Source of the DNA: Pieris napi
Taxonomy: Eukaryota > Arthropoda > Insecta > Lepidoptera > Pieridae
Direction: 5' to 3'
Length of the DNA stretch: 64,000 nt
Assembly (NCBI RefSeq): GCF_905475465.1
Contig: NC_062254.1
Span: 8,686,001 to 8,750,000, forward strand
The position numbers and the translations under genes were made by a program. Under the pieces are notes generated by a model. That model was not told the origin of the DNA and searched no databases. It was given only the letters and a program-made list of their open reading frames with translations. Position 1 is the first letter of the stretch. The number at the start of each line of letters is the position of its first letter. Shown in pieces: positions 11,395 through 25,100 of this stretch.

Positions 11395-11690
11395 GCAGTG
11401 TTGGCCTAGTGGCTTCAGTGTGCGACTCTTATCCCTGAGGTCGTAGGTTCGATCCCCGGCTGTGCACCAATGGACTTTCTTTCTAAGTGCGCATTTAACA
11501 TACGCTCGAACGGTGGAGGAAAACATCGTGAGGAAACCGACATGTCTAAGACCCAAAAAGTCGACGGCGTGTGTCAGGCACTAGATGATGATCACCTACT
11601 TGCCTATTAGATTTAAAAATGATCATGAGACAGATTCAGAAATCTGACGCCCAGACCTAAAGAGGTTGTAGCGCCACTGATTTATTTATT
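11395..11690 (+). repeat. tRNA-headed SINE (family 1), near full length
   Basis: The tRNA-like head has ggcctagtggcttcagtgtg as A-box region and GGTTCGATCCC as B box. It is followed by the shared body (tgtgcaccaatggactttct, ggtggaggaaaacatcgtgag, aaaaagtcgacggcgtgtgt) and ends at gttgtagcgccactgattta. The head is only tRNA-derived and is not an intact tRNA gene. Confidence 0.85.
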
Positions 11691-11782
11691 TTTTATTGGC
11701 CCAAGGTCTGACTTGACACGTGATCATTCCAAAGGTACAAAATAGCAGGATAGCTTCATCATTGACTGTAATATATAGAGTA

Positions 11783-12058
11783 TTATCACTAAATAAATTC
11801 AAAGACCTCGTTAAACGGAAATTAATCAATAAAGCGTTTTATAAATTTGAGGAATACTTAAATGATCCTAATCCTTGGGATTGATTTGCTCCAGTTCAAA
11901 CAATTTGTATGACAATACTTGTCGATTAAAAAGAGTGGCGGAAAGTTTCTTGCCTAGAACTGGTAGTAAATGTAAATTTACAATTAATTTAACTTGACAA
12001 TTCAAAAGTGTACTTGGTTACCCACTTGAATAAAGATATTTTGAGTTTGAGTTTGAAA
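11783..12058 (+). mobile_element. LINE 3' end (truncated)
   Basis: Same family as 1416-1800. A coding remnant (ttaaacggaaattaatcaat) is followed by aactggtagtaaatgtaaat and a tail ending in ttgagtttgagtttga. Confidence 0.65.
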
Positions 12059-12387
12059 TAAAAAAATATTGAAGGTGTGACTGCATAATTAAAAACGTAG
12101 ATTACAAAGATATACTAAACTTAATCAATCATAAGTTTTCACTGTAAAATATCGCAATGACTTTGCTAATTACTATAATCTAAAAGTGTGTAGAAGATTT
12201 GTTATCTTATCAACTCCGAAGGTGGAATCGTCTTATCAAGGGGGCAATGTCTTACTTGGTGTATCCGGGTCGGATTTGATAAAAAACTCGCAAACATTTC
12301 TCTATATTTATAATACAAGTTTATTGGTATTTTCAATCCACTTCATCCATCCCACTTTAGGTCGACAACGCACTCGCTAGCTCTCTG

Positions 12388-12510
12388 CCTTGCGATTCTG
12401 TAACTCACTTTTCGAACTCACACAGCGGTTTTCGCAGCGGCGGTCGCGCTCAAATCAGTCGTGTGAGTGCCGCTGTGTGAGTTCGAAAAGTGAGCTACAG
12501 AATCGCAAGG
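12388..12510. mobile_element. Palindromic MITE with 3-bp CTG duplication
   Basis: The ends CCTTGCGATTCTG and CAGAATCGCAAGG are complementary over about 45 bases. CTG at 12385-12387 and 12511-12513 flanks it. Related copies at 23749-23836 (CAG) and 55603-55843 (CTG) also have 3-bp CWG duplications, which is known for some PIF/Harbinger transposons. Confidence 0.85.
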
Positions 12511-12954
12511 CTGGCATTGTGTATGTCCATGCACGGCGGTATCACCGTGCATTGCCCTTTCTATAAAAAAAACATATGGTTTGAGTATCAAATGCCCATT
12601 AACGTAAATTAATTTTATTGTATAATAAATAGTAATAAGGGCGAGGTTTGGATATGGCCATTGGGTGAGACGCAGAAAGAGGATATTAATCGGGAGTCAC
12701 TAATTCGAATTGGAGTCATAGTGTCTGGGCATCGATTTAGATTTCCCTTCGGAGCGCAAATTAAATGGGCGTCACAATATTTCTTCGCAATCAAATCTCA
12801 TAATAACGCTAACATTGAATCACAAACACTTAAATTAGCAGTGTGTGCAGTTAATGTTTCTTTATTGTTTATGGACATATTGTCTGCCCCAAATTACTTA
12901 AAATATTAAACTTAAATTAAATAAAGCTCGTCATACTGAACTGTTTCATATCCC

Positions 12955-13960
12955 CAATCTTGGAACAAACTATGTTTGAAATATACCTACTTAGGTACAC
13001 GTATTTAAAATTAATGCAGTACCTACTCGTACCATATTATCTCCGAACGCGTTTTTGTCGAAGAATTAAGCAATTCGAAATTCGAATAGATTTTTAACAC
13101 ATAAAAACACACTCACACACTTACACACTTACACACCTTTACAAATTCTCACACCCACCTCAGCCAATAAAATTGCAAATTGCCTTGGTTAGTACATACT
13201 TCCTATATCCTGTAAGCCGTTTTTGCTATATTTTTATCTTGGAACAAACTATGCTTGAAATATACCTACTTAGGTACACGTATTTAAAATTAAAGGAGTA
13301 CCTACTCGTACCTTATTATCTCCGAACGCGTCTTTTCGAAGAATTAAGCAATTCGAATAGATTTTTAACACATAAAAACACACTCACACATTCCCACACC
13401 CACCTCAGCCAATAAAATTGCAAATTGCCTTGGTTAGTACCTACATACTTCCTATATCCTGTAAGCCGTTTTTGCTATATTTTTATCTTGGAACAAACTA
13501 TGCTTGAAATATACCTATTTAGGTACACGTATTTAAAATTAAAGGAGTACCTACTCGTACCTTATTATCTCCGAACGCGTCTTTTCGAAGAATTAAGCAA
13601 TTCGAATAGATTTTTAACACATAAAAACACACTCACACATTCCCACACCCACCTCAGCCAATAAAATTGCAAATTGCCTTGGTTAGTACCTACATACTTC
13701 CTATATCCTGTAAGCCGTTTTTGCTATATTTTTATCTTGGAACAAACTATGCTTGAAATATACCTACTTAGGTACACGTATTTAAAATTAAAGGAGTACC
13801 TACTCGTACCATATTATCTCCGAACGCGTCTTTTCGAAGAATTAAGCAATTCCAATAGATTTTTAACACATAAAAACACATTCACACACTTACTCACCTT
13901 CACAGATTCCCACACCCACCTCAGCCAATAAAATTGCAAATTGTCTTGGTTAGTACATAC
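12955..13960. repeat. Tandem repeat, four units of about 249 bp
   Basis: Units share cttggaacaaactatg, tacctactcgtacc, ttatctccgaacgcg and aattgcaaattgccttggtt. The word cagccaataaaattg recurs at about 13161, 13406, 13655 and 13922, giving spacings of 245, 249 and 267. The 79-85-codon frames inside are a by-product of the 249-bp period (a multiple of 3). Confidence 0.9.
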
Positions 13961-14415
13961 TTCGTAAGGTGTAATCAGTGTAAAAAAAAGTGTATAAAGA
14001 TGTGGATTATTATCAATAAACTGTTAAAAAATTGTTAACAACGCTATTGATAGTATTCAATATTTGATATGCTTCCTCTTCATGGAACGTAATCGTCATG
14101 AAGGTTACGCTAAAACGTATCAAAATTGTTGTTTTATTGTTTGATTCAAATAATTTCCTTATACTTATCGTTAATACCGCATGTAATTTTTTCCTGGTGG
14201 GAAAAAGATTGCATTTATATCATCAGCTGAGCACGTTCGGATGTCGAGGATCAATACGAAATCCAAGAATTCCCAACTAGCTCGAATTATTTTCGATATC
14301 TAAGTATTTTCGGATCAATGTTCTAGAAAAGAGCGTACCAACTATTATAAGGAATTTAACTTTCTACAGCTGGTACCAGCCGCGAGCTAGGGAGTTACCT
14401 TACCACCTAGCGTTA

Positions 14416-14764
14416 GGTCCTTTCTCCACTGCTCCGGTCCGGCGTCGGATATCGGAATGAATCATGGGAAAAATATCGCAACGCCGGATTGCGCTTCTCC
14501 ACTATATCCGATCCGACAATAATCGATACTTGTGTATTATCATGCAACACTTATATTAACTAAAACCCATATACTTCGTTCTAAATTCTGAATATTTTAT
14601 TGCCGTGGCAAGTTTATTACTTTTTTTATATTGTCTATCTTGAAATTTTCGGATCGTTAAAAACCGGATGCCGGAGTAGTGGAGAAGCACGTAAGTACTG
14701 TTGTGAGTTTCTAAATCGGATCGGTAATTAACGTTTGCCGGATCGGAGCAGTGGAGAAACGGCC
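14416..14764. mobile_element. MITE with TTA target duplication (Harbinger-like)
   Basis: The left end GGTCCTTTCTCCACTGCTCC and right end CGGAGCAGTGGAGAAACGGCC form terminal inverted repeats. TTA at 14413-14415 and 14765-14767 flanks it. A 3-bp TWA duplication and GG ends fit PIF/Harbinger. No transposase lies inside. Confidence 0.75.
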
Positions 14765-14884
14765 TTAGTATCCGGATTCCGATTTAAATATAGACTTGTA
14801 ATTCTAAGTTTGCGACGGTTACCGCTAGATGTCGTTATCAAGGTTTTTTTGTTCTCAGTGCTAAGCAATAATTTAAGTTACGTG

Positions 14885-15085
14885 GTAAGCTTGCAGCGAT
14901 CTTAACCAAAATTAGATTTTCTCCGGTTCGAACAATTTGTGTGACTCGAAACTTAGCGATTAAAAAGAGTGGCGGAAAGTTTCTTGCCAGTTCTTCTGCG
15001 ACTTGCGAACTGGTAGTAAATGTAAGTTAAGAATTAATTTAACTTCTTTTCTGACGTTCATTTTGACTTTGACTTTGAAAAGTAA
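14885..15085 (+). mobile_element. LINE 3' tail
   Basis: Contains gattaaaaagagtggcggaa, ttgcgaactggtagtaaatg and a tail ending in repeated gactttgactttga. Same family as 11783-12058; coding remnant too short to use. Confidence 0.6.
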
Positions 15086-15469
15086 TTAAAGTTATAATAA
15101 TAGTTAAAATACAAATCAGTCGTCATTCGTTAACTGTATAAGTTTAAGTATCAAGTTTCTTCAATTTCTTCAATGCCGTGTTTCACCTTTTAACGGCATT
15201 ATATATTATAAATTAGCTAGTACATTATTCATTGATCTGAATATATTTTATGCGTGTTACAGAAAGCATAGTACAATTATCATAATACAATAACTAATTA
15301 AAAGAAAATTAACTAATTAAACTCACGGTTTGGTTTGTTAGAAATTGTAACCGAAAATAGACCAAAAGTAGAATCTAATAGGGCATGTATAGTATGAAGT
15401 TTCTGAATACCTCGTAGCTTTATACCAGAATTTGTTTATCAGAAACCGTTCTTTCATCAGGATCTGAAT

Positions 15470-15845
15470 ACTTCAATATGTTCCAAACCAAAAAAGTTGT
15501 GAGACAGGGTAGCATATTTTCACCTACTCTATTTAACATACATGGAGAGTATATTATTCGGAAGACCATTGACCATTGGGAGGGTTTTCCAGTCGCCGGA
15601 AATAGAATAGCAAACTTACACAGTTCTTCTGGCAACATCCGTGGAAGATATGGAAGAACTGTACCAGAGAACCGAGCTAGAAAGTAGAAACTAGAAGATA
15701 GAAAGACCCATCATCCTCAAAACTATAAACCGTCGTAAGAGGCGCTGAACAGAAACCGGTGGCAACAAATAGTCCGCTCCAGGTGCTTCCCAGCTGACCA
15801 CGACACTCAGATATGAGCTGCCGATTAAAGAGAGGGAGTATTGAC
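15470..15845 (+). pseudogene. RTE-type LINE reverse-transcriptase fragment
   Basis: The frame from 15478 reads KVVRQGSIFSPTLFNIHGEY, matching the conserved 'VRQG...SP.LFN' block of RTE-clade reverse transcriptases. The catalytic block is lost just downstream. The 3' part (catcctcaaaactataaacc, gaccacgacactcagatatg) matches the element at 21640-22095. Confidence 0.7.
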
Positions 15846-16232
15846 CTATATAATGTAAAAAACAATAACAATTTAAACTTTAGACTGCCAATCTTCAACC
15901 ACTATAAAACGATATTTTTAAATAAACAAAGTCCCCAGAAATAAGCTTGGAGTCACTGACCTTTCCAAGGTCGTGATCTGAACCTGACGTATCGTTTTAT
16001 TTTTATGTTTCACTGAGCGTGCGTTACATCTATGTCACCTACTTTTTATAGGGAAAAGTTAATCCATTTGAAAAGGCGCAAACTGTTTTTCAAGTTTCTA
16101 ATACATAATAACATTGATTACGATTTTATCTATGATGATATCAAGTTGTTTTTTATAAATACATTAGTACTTACCTCATCATTTTACGGATTAAATTAGC
16201 GCGTTTTGTGTGCGTAAATTACACACGCCCGC

Positions 16233-16237
16233 TCAGT
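16233..16237 (+). promoter_or_regulatory. Possible initiator (TCAGT) of gene B
   Basis: TCAGT is the arthropod initiator consensus; here it lies 44 bases before the ATG of gene B in a locally GC-richer stretch. No TATA box is obvious. Gene C has TCAGT at a similar distance from its ATG. Confidence 0.35.
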
Positions 16238-16280
16238 CGCTAGTTGCTTGTTGCGAATAGCGCGCGCGAATTGTTAAAAA

Positions 16281-16466
16281 ATGGCGCGTAAATTGTTTTT
16301 ACGTGAACTAAAAGAATTGAAAACTATTAGGAAGTTATCAGCTAGTGCTGTAAAGAAAGATGTTTTAATTAAATCATCTATACCAGATCTAGTTATTCCT
16401 GAAGTGAATTTTTTGGATCAGCTCTGGGAGAATTCACATCGTTGGGATAGCGCTCATGTTGCTCTG
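16281..16466 (+). CDS. Gene B exon 1 (start codon, presequence-like N-terminus)
   Basis: The ATG at 16281 has AAAA before it, a good insect context, and opens a 62-codon exon ending at the donor GTAAGA (16467). The N-terminus MARKLFLRELKELKTIRKLS parallels gene C (MARSLRLLQRTFNKFNESCV). The end (LDQLWENSHRWDSAHVAL) fits the family's region just before the ATP-grasp core. Confidence 0.85.
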
Positions 16467-19081
16467 GTAAGATATATTTACTTTTTAATGTCGCTTCCGT
16501 GCGTCACCCGTATATTAACAAATAGAAATTTTTAAGCCAATGAAAATCGATTATAAGTACGTATAGTTTCAGAAAAAATCAAGCATGTGGTGGTACAAGT
16601 TTTTGTAATAAAACGCGAGATATAAAACATCAATATTTCACACTTTATTTTATACTATTTGTTAAAGATTTGCACTACAAGGCTAATTTTGATTTCCGTA
16701 TGTCAAAAATGTATGTATTGGGTCTGACATACGGCTGGTCTCGATTCTTAATCTTACTCTATTTACCTTCTACTGCTTATCACCGTAAACGCGGAATAGT
16801 TTGATAACGTGCGGGCATTTGTGGTATTTCTTACACATGTAAAACTATGAAGTATGATTGTTTAATATACATACAGGCTTTATATTAAGTATTTGTACAC
16901 CCGTCTCACACACGTTAAATTTTAAACTGGATGAAAAAGAAATATCGAGATTAAACCACAAAACAGCTGTTGAGGTTAGATGTATAAGGTAAAACACAAG
17001 AGTATTTCGTAATTCTACAGCTAACATAAATTATATATAACAAAGAACAATTATACTAATGATATAGCCAAAGATGGAATACATAATATATTATACAAAA
17101 AGGTTCAAACATTTACGAAAGGAAACAAACAATAAAAAATATTGAATACATTTAACTAAGTAATACCTAATACGGCTGTGTTGTTTGATGTTGTCAAAGT
17201 AAGAGAATGTACGTGATTTATCGTTATGGATATTCTTAGTACTTCATTCAAGCATATTCAATAAACAAGTGAAGGCTTAAAAAGTGGTCGTTGTATGTCC
17301 AACTATACAAAACTGAGTTTTTTGTATAGTTGGTGTTGACGTGAGAAACGTAAGGGTAGGATAAACTAGCGAATATTTTGAACTTTAGCTATTATATTAA
17401 ATAAATGTAATAACATTTTAAAGTCAAGGTATTTAACAAGGAAAATTATTTAGAAATGTTGACTGCGTAGATAGAGTAGATGATCTTCTAAAATAATAAT
17501 AATAACTAACGAGAGAAGGTATTAACGTGAAATACTTAAGTGCGAGCGAAACAGAGTATAAGTTTTTCTGTCTCTTTTTGACTAACGAGTTTTATTTGTT
17601 TACCACCGAGCCCTTGGTGGTAAACAAGTTTTCACCGCTTACTAATAAATCTGTGAAACCCAAGTCAAACCCATATTTTAAGACTTTATCCTTATAAGAG
17701 GTGTATTTAAAGAGTCAGTCATGGTGAATTGTTGCATAATTGACTGTAAAAGCTATAGTGAACGTAAAGAACCAAACATAACCTTTCATCGGTAAGTAGC
17801 CTATTTTGTCACGACTCAGTAACTTTGTTCAAGAATTATTCATTCGAATGTGTATTTTGGTCAATAATAAGGAATCTTCAATGAATTAAAACTGTAAATA
17901 CGACATATGTCAATCATTCGCTATCTCACACGCTGTACGCTGATGCCTGGTCTATACCATAGTCCGTCTACGGTTGACTGCAATTATAAATAACTTAACT
18001 TTTCTTATGACAATTAATACGACATTTGCATGCCTATTTTTATATGGCTGATTGTGCGGTTTGTTTGTGATAAATCAATCTGAACGTGCCACGTTCTTTG
18101 TCAATAAACGGTTTATTAAATTTATAACTAGTTATTAATAATTACAGCACGTCATTGGAATTTTAATGGACCTATAAACACTATTGGTGCTACCTTTGGC
18201 TAAGGTCTGGGTCTAGATGTCTATGTCTGCTTCGTATTTAATAGATACTTATAGAACTTCTTGATTCAACAGGCACAAGACGCGTAAAAAGAACTAAACC
18301 TTAAGGCCGATTTACATTATCTTAGTGTTTAGGAGAGTGCTTTAGGATAGTACTTTAGTTGAAACATGTAAACGCTACTTGCTTTAGTAAACGCTACGCT
18401 AAAGAACTTGCCTTTCAAGTTGTACTAAAGCACTCTCCTAAACACTAAGATAATGTAAATCGGCCATTATGGGTTACTAAAACTCGTGTAGTGAATATAA
18501 GTGCAAGTGCGGTATCACGGACACACGAACATAGTGTCAAAACATTCTAGAACACTATGACTGTTGACATTACCTTAGTTTAAGCTATTCACTTGTTTAT
18601 TAGAAAATGAAGTCAACATAATATTACTTATTAGAAATAATTATTGTATAGCCTAGATTGTAATGCATGTAAAGTCGCACTCTCTTTTGTGAACTTTATT
18701 CTAGGAAAATAATTGATATAAATGATAACAATAATAAAGACAATAAAACCCACATAGTAATAATAATTATAAATAAATAAACTATATAAATATAAATTTT
18801 ATTCAAAGTATATAAATGGTTTGACTTTGACTACTGTTAAACTTAACATAAACTAAAATATATCATTAAAAGGAGTCCCTGTAGGCAAGGTTCCGAAGAT
18901 ACTGGCAGCGTTCCCCCTTTGAATTGCTAAAAAATGTATATTAATATGTAATTATAAACTCTCACAACAAAGTATAGTACCCAATTTAACCGTACGTAAT
19001 TATTAATTAGTTACAAATACAATAATTAAACAAAAACATATTGTAATCATATAGAAAACAATATATACAATATATAAATTA

Positions 19082-19115
<34 letters not shown>

Positions 19116-22100
19116 TTTTAAAACAGCTGGTTTATAAAAATTTGTAAAACATTACAGGAAACTATATACAAAAACATCGAAATGACGCCGTCATGTTAAC
19201 ATTTATGTTAATTATCACTCGACACAAGGAAGTAGACATAACAGTCAAAAAACAAAATAAGCCGCATCTCGACCTTGTTCGATCGCCAAACATCATTTTA
19301 GAATATTTGTTTTATATCCTAACACGTTTGATAGAAGTTTTTTACTATTTGGCCTGTAGTGTGCAGTGCAGTCGTAGGTTCGGTAATATATATATATATA
19401 TATATATATATTAATTTATATATTGTATATATTGTTTTCTATATGATTACAATATGTTTTTGTTTAATTATTGTATTTGTAACTAATTAATAATTACGTA
19501 CGGTTAAATTGGGTACTATACTTTGTTGTGAGAGTTTATAATTACATATTAATATACATTTTTTAGCAATTCAAAGGGGGAACGCTGCCAGTATCTTCGG
19601 AACCTTGCCTAAAGGGACTCCTTTTAATGATATATTTTAGTTTATGTTAAGTTTAGTTATTTATTTCAATGTATATTATTTTATTATTAGTTTTATGTAT
19701 AATTATTTCCTATATTTTAAACGTCTACCTCACGTTTGTGCTCATTTAATGGTCCTGTTAACAGATTGTGTCGGATTTACATTAAAACTTGTTAGAAAAA
19801 TGACTCGGTGGCAATTTTCAGCAACTTCATAAAGACTTTTCGCCGAGTAGTTTTAGCAGCCTAGATGTGTTATTTATTTGCTATTATTATTATTTTCTTT
19901 TGCATAATCAGTGTTGGCATAGTGGCTTCAGCGTGCGACTCTCATCCCTAAGGTTGTAGGTTCGATCCTCGGCGCATTTAACATTCGCTCGAGCGGTGAA
20001 GGTAAACATCGTGAGAAAACAGGCTTAAACCCAAAAAGTCGACGGTGTATCAGGAACGAATACGAATCACTTACTTGCCTATAAGATTGACAAATAACCA
20101 TGTAACAGATACAGAAATCTGAGGCCCAGACCTAAAGAGGTTGTAGACCCACTGATTACTTATGTACATACTATTTACATTGTATATTCACGGATGTTTG
20201 GCGGACCCATGCGATTTCAATACAAAGAGTCCCCTCGTGAGTTGTGGTGCATTGCGGGCTACACGATTGTGAGGAAGTTGCATGGATCTGGTTAGAGCTG
20301 TGCCTTCGTAAGTTCTCATGTAATTTTAACACGTGTATATCACTTCTATAACATATTATCAGAAGTCCTCATATTAATATGTGCGATATTTCAGAGCAAA
20401 AATAAAATAAAACACTATATAACTTATATAGTATTTATTTTTACACTATGCGTGCGTGGTGTTTCACTTATTTAATTTTAGAGAATTATAGATAATATTT
20501 AAAAAATTTGGTACTGCCTACTCATTATTTTTTGATAAAAAATCCAGTAAATAATAAATTATACGCATATTTGATTAATTTAAATGATTTTATCATTTCG
20601 GTTACCGCGGCTTTTTTAAAACATTTTTGCATTTGATGTAATTTAGATAATGATGTTGATAATAACAAAATGATACCTAGAATATTTTATCTTAAGATAA
20701 GAAGAATTTTCACAATTACTTTCAAGGAGAAATTGCTTTGTTGACAAACTTGAAGAACGTCGTAATGCATGTTTATCGCTACATGAGGGCACATCAATGC
20801 CAAGTCGCAAGCAAATATGCGACACAACCGAACCATCTATTTCTCGAAGCAGTTCAGACTGCTATAGTTATACAACAAAGTTTTGTTGTTGCTAAAATTA
20901 GAAGCTTACATTTTAATGGCCAAGTCAATGTTTTTAAAACATAAAAGATTTGTTATATTGATAAGGCCAGTGAAATTTTGTTAGGTTAGCCACTTACGTA
21001 AATATGAAATACAGAAAAAGGCTAGAAATGCATCCTAATAAGCTTGCCACGCAACTAACCATACCGGACCTAATATAAATAGGCTTAAAAGGCGACAAAT
21101 CCTAAGTCTTGATAGACACGGTTGAAAGAGAGGAGCAGTCTCGATGGAGATTTTGCTCTGAAAAAGCTAATTACGTAATAACTGACAGAAGGACCCTTAA
21201 CAGACAGAATTATGACATGAATCTCACAACTTTTTACGGTAGTTTTTTACAATTTATGTTTTTGAGGGCATTTTCAGATTACATTTCGGAATTATGGACC
21301 CTATAAGCGAGGCTGGCCTCTGTGTAAATTTTCTTAGCTCCAGACTGGACGAACCAGTAACCTGACACGCCCCTTTCGCGCCCATGATTATGCGTAATCT
21401 ATCGGCTTTTATTTCGGTATATCTGCGAAAGGCGGAAACTGATAAAAATAAATTAAAATCCTTGAATTATAGTTAATTAAAAGATAAGTTTATGTTAAAA
21501 ATGTTCACTCATTTAATACGATGTTTTTAATTTCGTGACAAAAAATCCAACCGTCAATTTTTTCGGCAAACAGATGTAGAATTGTATTGAATACATATTG
21601 TGTACCTGTCTTATCCAGTCTTACCAGTATTCCCTATCTTCCTGTGTGGAATAGAAACGTTGACTATCTTGGCTCAATAATGGCAAAGGAGTAATGCCTT
21701 TGATATGTGGTGTTGGAGGCAAATGCTAAGAATACCACGGACTGCGAAGCGCACTAATACATCGATCCTGACCCAACTCCGCATACGGACAGTCTACCAT
21801 ATGCCGACAGCGAATTGTATCTTATTTCGGCCATACAATGCGCTGGGGCGTTGAGAACTTGGAGGAACTGATCGTGGTTGGTAACACAGAAGGTAAAAGA
21901 TCACGTGGTCGTTCACTAACCAGATGGAGCGATCAATTGATAGAGTCATCGTCCTCAAAACTACACGCTATTATGAGAGAGACGCTGGACATAAACCGGT
22001 GGAATTAGATAGTCCGCTCCTTGCTGACCACGACGCTCAGATATGAGCTAACGACTGAAGAGAGAGAGACCAGCATCTACCTAAATATCTTACTAGTATG

Positions 22101-25100
22101 ACGAGTGGGTGATTTAAATGTTTTCACCGCGAATCTCCTAAACTGCTGTACAACTTTTACAGATCTAGTTTAGCGAGGAAATGCTGCTAGAAGAGATTTT
22201 TTTTTTTAAAGACAATTCACACCAATTGACCTAGTCCCATGCTAAGCTGGTGAAGCTTGTGTTATGGGTACTAGGCAACGGTTATACATACATAGATATT
22301 ACAGATAGATAGACATATAAATACATATTTCAAACTCACAAGACCTAAGCACAACACCAAATGCTCATCACATCGATGTTCGTCTCAGCCGGGGATCGAA
22401 CCCGGGACCCATGGATTCGCAGTCAGGGGTACCACTAGACCAATGAGTCGTCAAAGAGAATTTTCTAAAATTAACTTACATATTAATAATAATAATAAAA
22501 ACTGATAAATATAGAATTAAAACAAATTTAAAAAGTTTGGCCCCTGTGGCAGTGACCTTTGCAACATTGCGATACTTATTCGTTGAGCGAGGAAAGCACC
22601 AGCTCTGGCGTCACCGGTAGTATCAGGCGCCTTGAATCTTTAATTAGCGCCTGTGCACTTGAACCCCATGACCCAAGAGTCTCTACTCCAAAGGAAACAA
22701 AATTTAAGTAGAAGACTCTAATATTGAGAGAATTACATCGGAATTGCATACAAAAACGTCACGATTGATATCGCTACTGGAATTTAAATGGGTGTGTTCT
22801 GTTATCGAATCACTTGTTCTGGCCTTTTAGAAGTTGCTAGGCTGCGTAATAAAAATTGTCAGACTGTATTATTATCTTTATATATATAAATTACGTGTAA
22901 CGTTGTTTGTCCGCTATGGACTCTTAAACTACCGAACCAATTTCATTCAAATTTGCACACCGTGTGCAGTTTAATCTAACTCAAAAGATAGGATAGCTTA
23001 CATCTCAATTTATACGCGCAATGTTATTTAATAGCATAACCACCAATAAAGCATGGTGGTCCCCATCACTGGTGTTCTCCTACCGTTTCCCTTGAATAGG
23101 TTACTACTATGTAATATAACTAAAACCTTAGCCACAGCAACGTTTGGCCGGTCTGCTAGTTTATAACAGACTGTTATTACTAATGATGTAGACTAACAAC
23201 TATAGACCACAAGAATTTTTATACTTTACAGATATATGTGAGAATTAATTTTAATTGCCGCATAATTTTCTTGGCCGGTAAGAGTGTCGCTGTCATCGAT
23301 TTGGTTTTGCCAGTGAATAAATATTATCCATTATAAGGGGAATAACTTGAATTCATGCAGGGTTCTTTTTTTTTTCTTTTTTTTTTCCTTTTTTTAAAGA
23401 CAATTCACACCAATTAACCTAGTCCCATGCGAAGCTGGTGAAGCTTGTGTTATGGGTACTAGGCAACGGATATACATACATATTATAGATAGATAGACAT
23501 ATAAATACATATTTAAACACCCAAGACCTAAGTACAACACCAAATGCACATCACATCGATGTACGTCTCAGCCGGGGATCGAACCACCCATGGATTCGCA
23601 GTCAGGGGTACTAACCACTAGACCAATGAGTCGTCAAACTTGGGTTACTTTATAATTTATTGACTAGACTTAATAAAACAATGTATACTAGTATCTAGAA
23701 AATACAGTTTAGGCTTAAATAAATGTGACACAAACTTAGGAACAACAGCCCTGCGATTCTGTATTCTGATTTGAGAGAGACCGCCGATGCGAAAACCGCG
23801 GTGTGAGTTCGTGAAGTGAGTTACAGAATCGCAGGGCAGATATGATAGGTTTTGTTACTCATACTATTAATATAATATCTTTTAAGATACCTAGCAATTC
23901 TAGCACCGTTTGAAAATTAACATTTTGCCATTATAATTATGCGAGGAATAAAAATAAATACATTTTAGTTGGATATTTCTTAGGTGATGATGGATGATGA
24001 TACCAAAATGGTGACGGTAGTAACAATTTTAGCCACAATTTTAGCCACAATTTTAGTGGCACTTTCCGGTGCATTATTTTTGAGGCACAGCTTGAGTTAA
24101 AATTCTTTTGTCTGTTATTATCTGTTATAGCAAGACAATTGAAGCTAAATTAATTGCCCTTGGTTTTTAACATAAATTAGCATCTGTTGGCACGTGTTAG
24201 CGGGATCTAGTAAACAATTAGTCCAAATGTGAATAAAACTTGTCATGTTTACGAGTAATATAACTTTATTCTCTGAATGGATTTTTTAAATACTTGTTGA
24301 TTTTAAAACTTTGGACTTTGAAGTATTAAGTAAAAAATAAATACTGATAAATTTCCAGATAAGATGTTTCATTCTAGATTATAGGCGACATGATTCACAC
24401 ATTATCGTGTTTTGCAAATTTCAGTTCATTGACGTTGGGATAAATGCTTCTCTTATTATTAATACCGGATGTTGTGTCTAAGGAGTTAGGTTATCGGAAT
24501 AATTATATTGTCTTTGGTATAATTAAGTAAAAATAAATAAATCTGTGGCGCTCAAATTTTTGGGTCTATCGGTTTCATGATCATTTGTATATTAGATTGA
24601 ATATAGACAAGTAAGTGATCAACCTCCTGTTCTTGACACACGTCGTCGACTTTTTGGGCTAGCCGGTTTCCTCACGATGTTTTCCTTCGCCGTACGAGTG
24701 AATTTTAAAAGCGCACATAGAAGGCCATTTCTGCACAGCCAGGGATCGAACCTATGACCTCAGGGATATCAGTCGGACGCTAAGGCCACTGGGCCAACAC
24801 GGCTCTAATTAATGTAAATAATTGGATAAATCTTAAGCGGTTTTTGCGAGTAAGGATATATGTATAGCGTCATATTTTTATTGGCGCTGAAAATTTGATG
24901 TTTATTAATAATATGTTGGTTAATTAAAGGAAATCGTTACTAAGATAATATCTTTAGCAATTTTGCGTTTATTTTTAGTTTAATTTACTTTTTACTATTT
25001 ATACTTTATAATATTTTTTATAGTAGGTATATAAGTTTAAAAATTAATGATCCTTAATGGTAATTAAGAATTATTATAAATTTTAAAGAATGTCCAATAA

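Larger units (their letters stand above)
8085..16280. other. Intergenic region between genes A and B
   Basis: No supported gene. It holds Helitron pieces (8281-8890, 9925-10165), a repeat carrying a retroposed insert (9118-9478), a SINE and LINE tail (11395-12058), two MITEs (12388-12510, 14416-14764), a 249-bp tandem array (12955-13960) and RTE-type LINE debris (15470-15845). Stretches 10170-11390 and 12520-12940 show nothing I can name. Confidence 0.6.

Noticed and set aside
11400..11470. tRNA gene
   Set aside because: A- and B-box words are present but no cloverleaf could be drawn, and the same head recurs as a SINE at many sites.
12661..12909. 82-codon frame in the A-B intergenic region
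   Set aside because: No recognisable family, no splice or promoter support; chance frame in repeat-rich DNA.
13173..13931. Three similar 79- to 85-codon frames (LEIYLLRYTYLKLKEYL-type)
   Set aside because: They are images of a 249-bp tandem repeat; no start context, splice signals or relatives were recognised.
20738..20944. 68-codon frame resembling a transposase or helix-turn-helix fragment
   Set aside because: Likeness was too vague and no adjoining domain was found.
22380..22450. tRNA gene on the minus strand
   Set aside because: It is the head of the family-2 SINE, found three times with the same body and poly(A).
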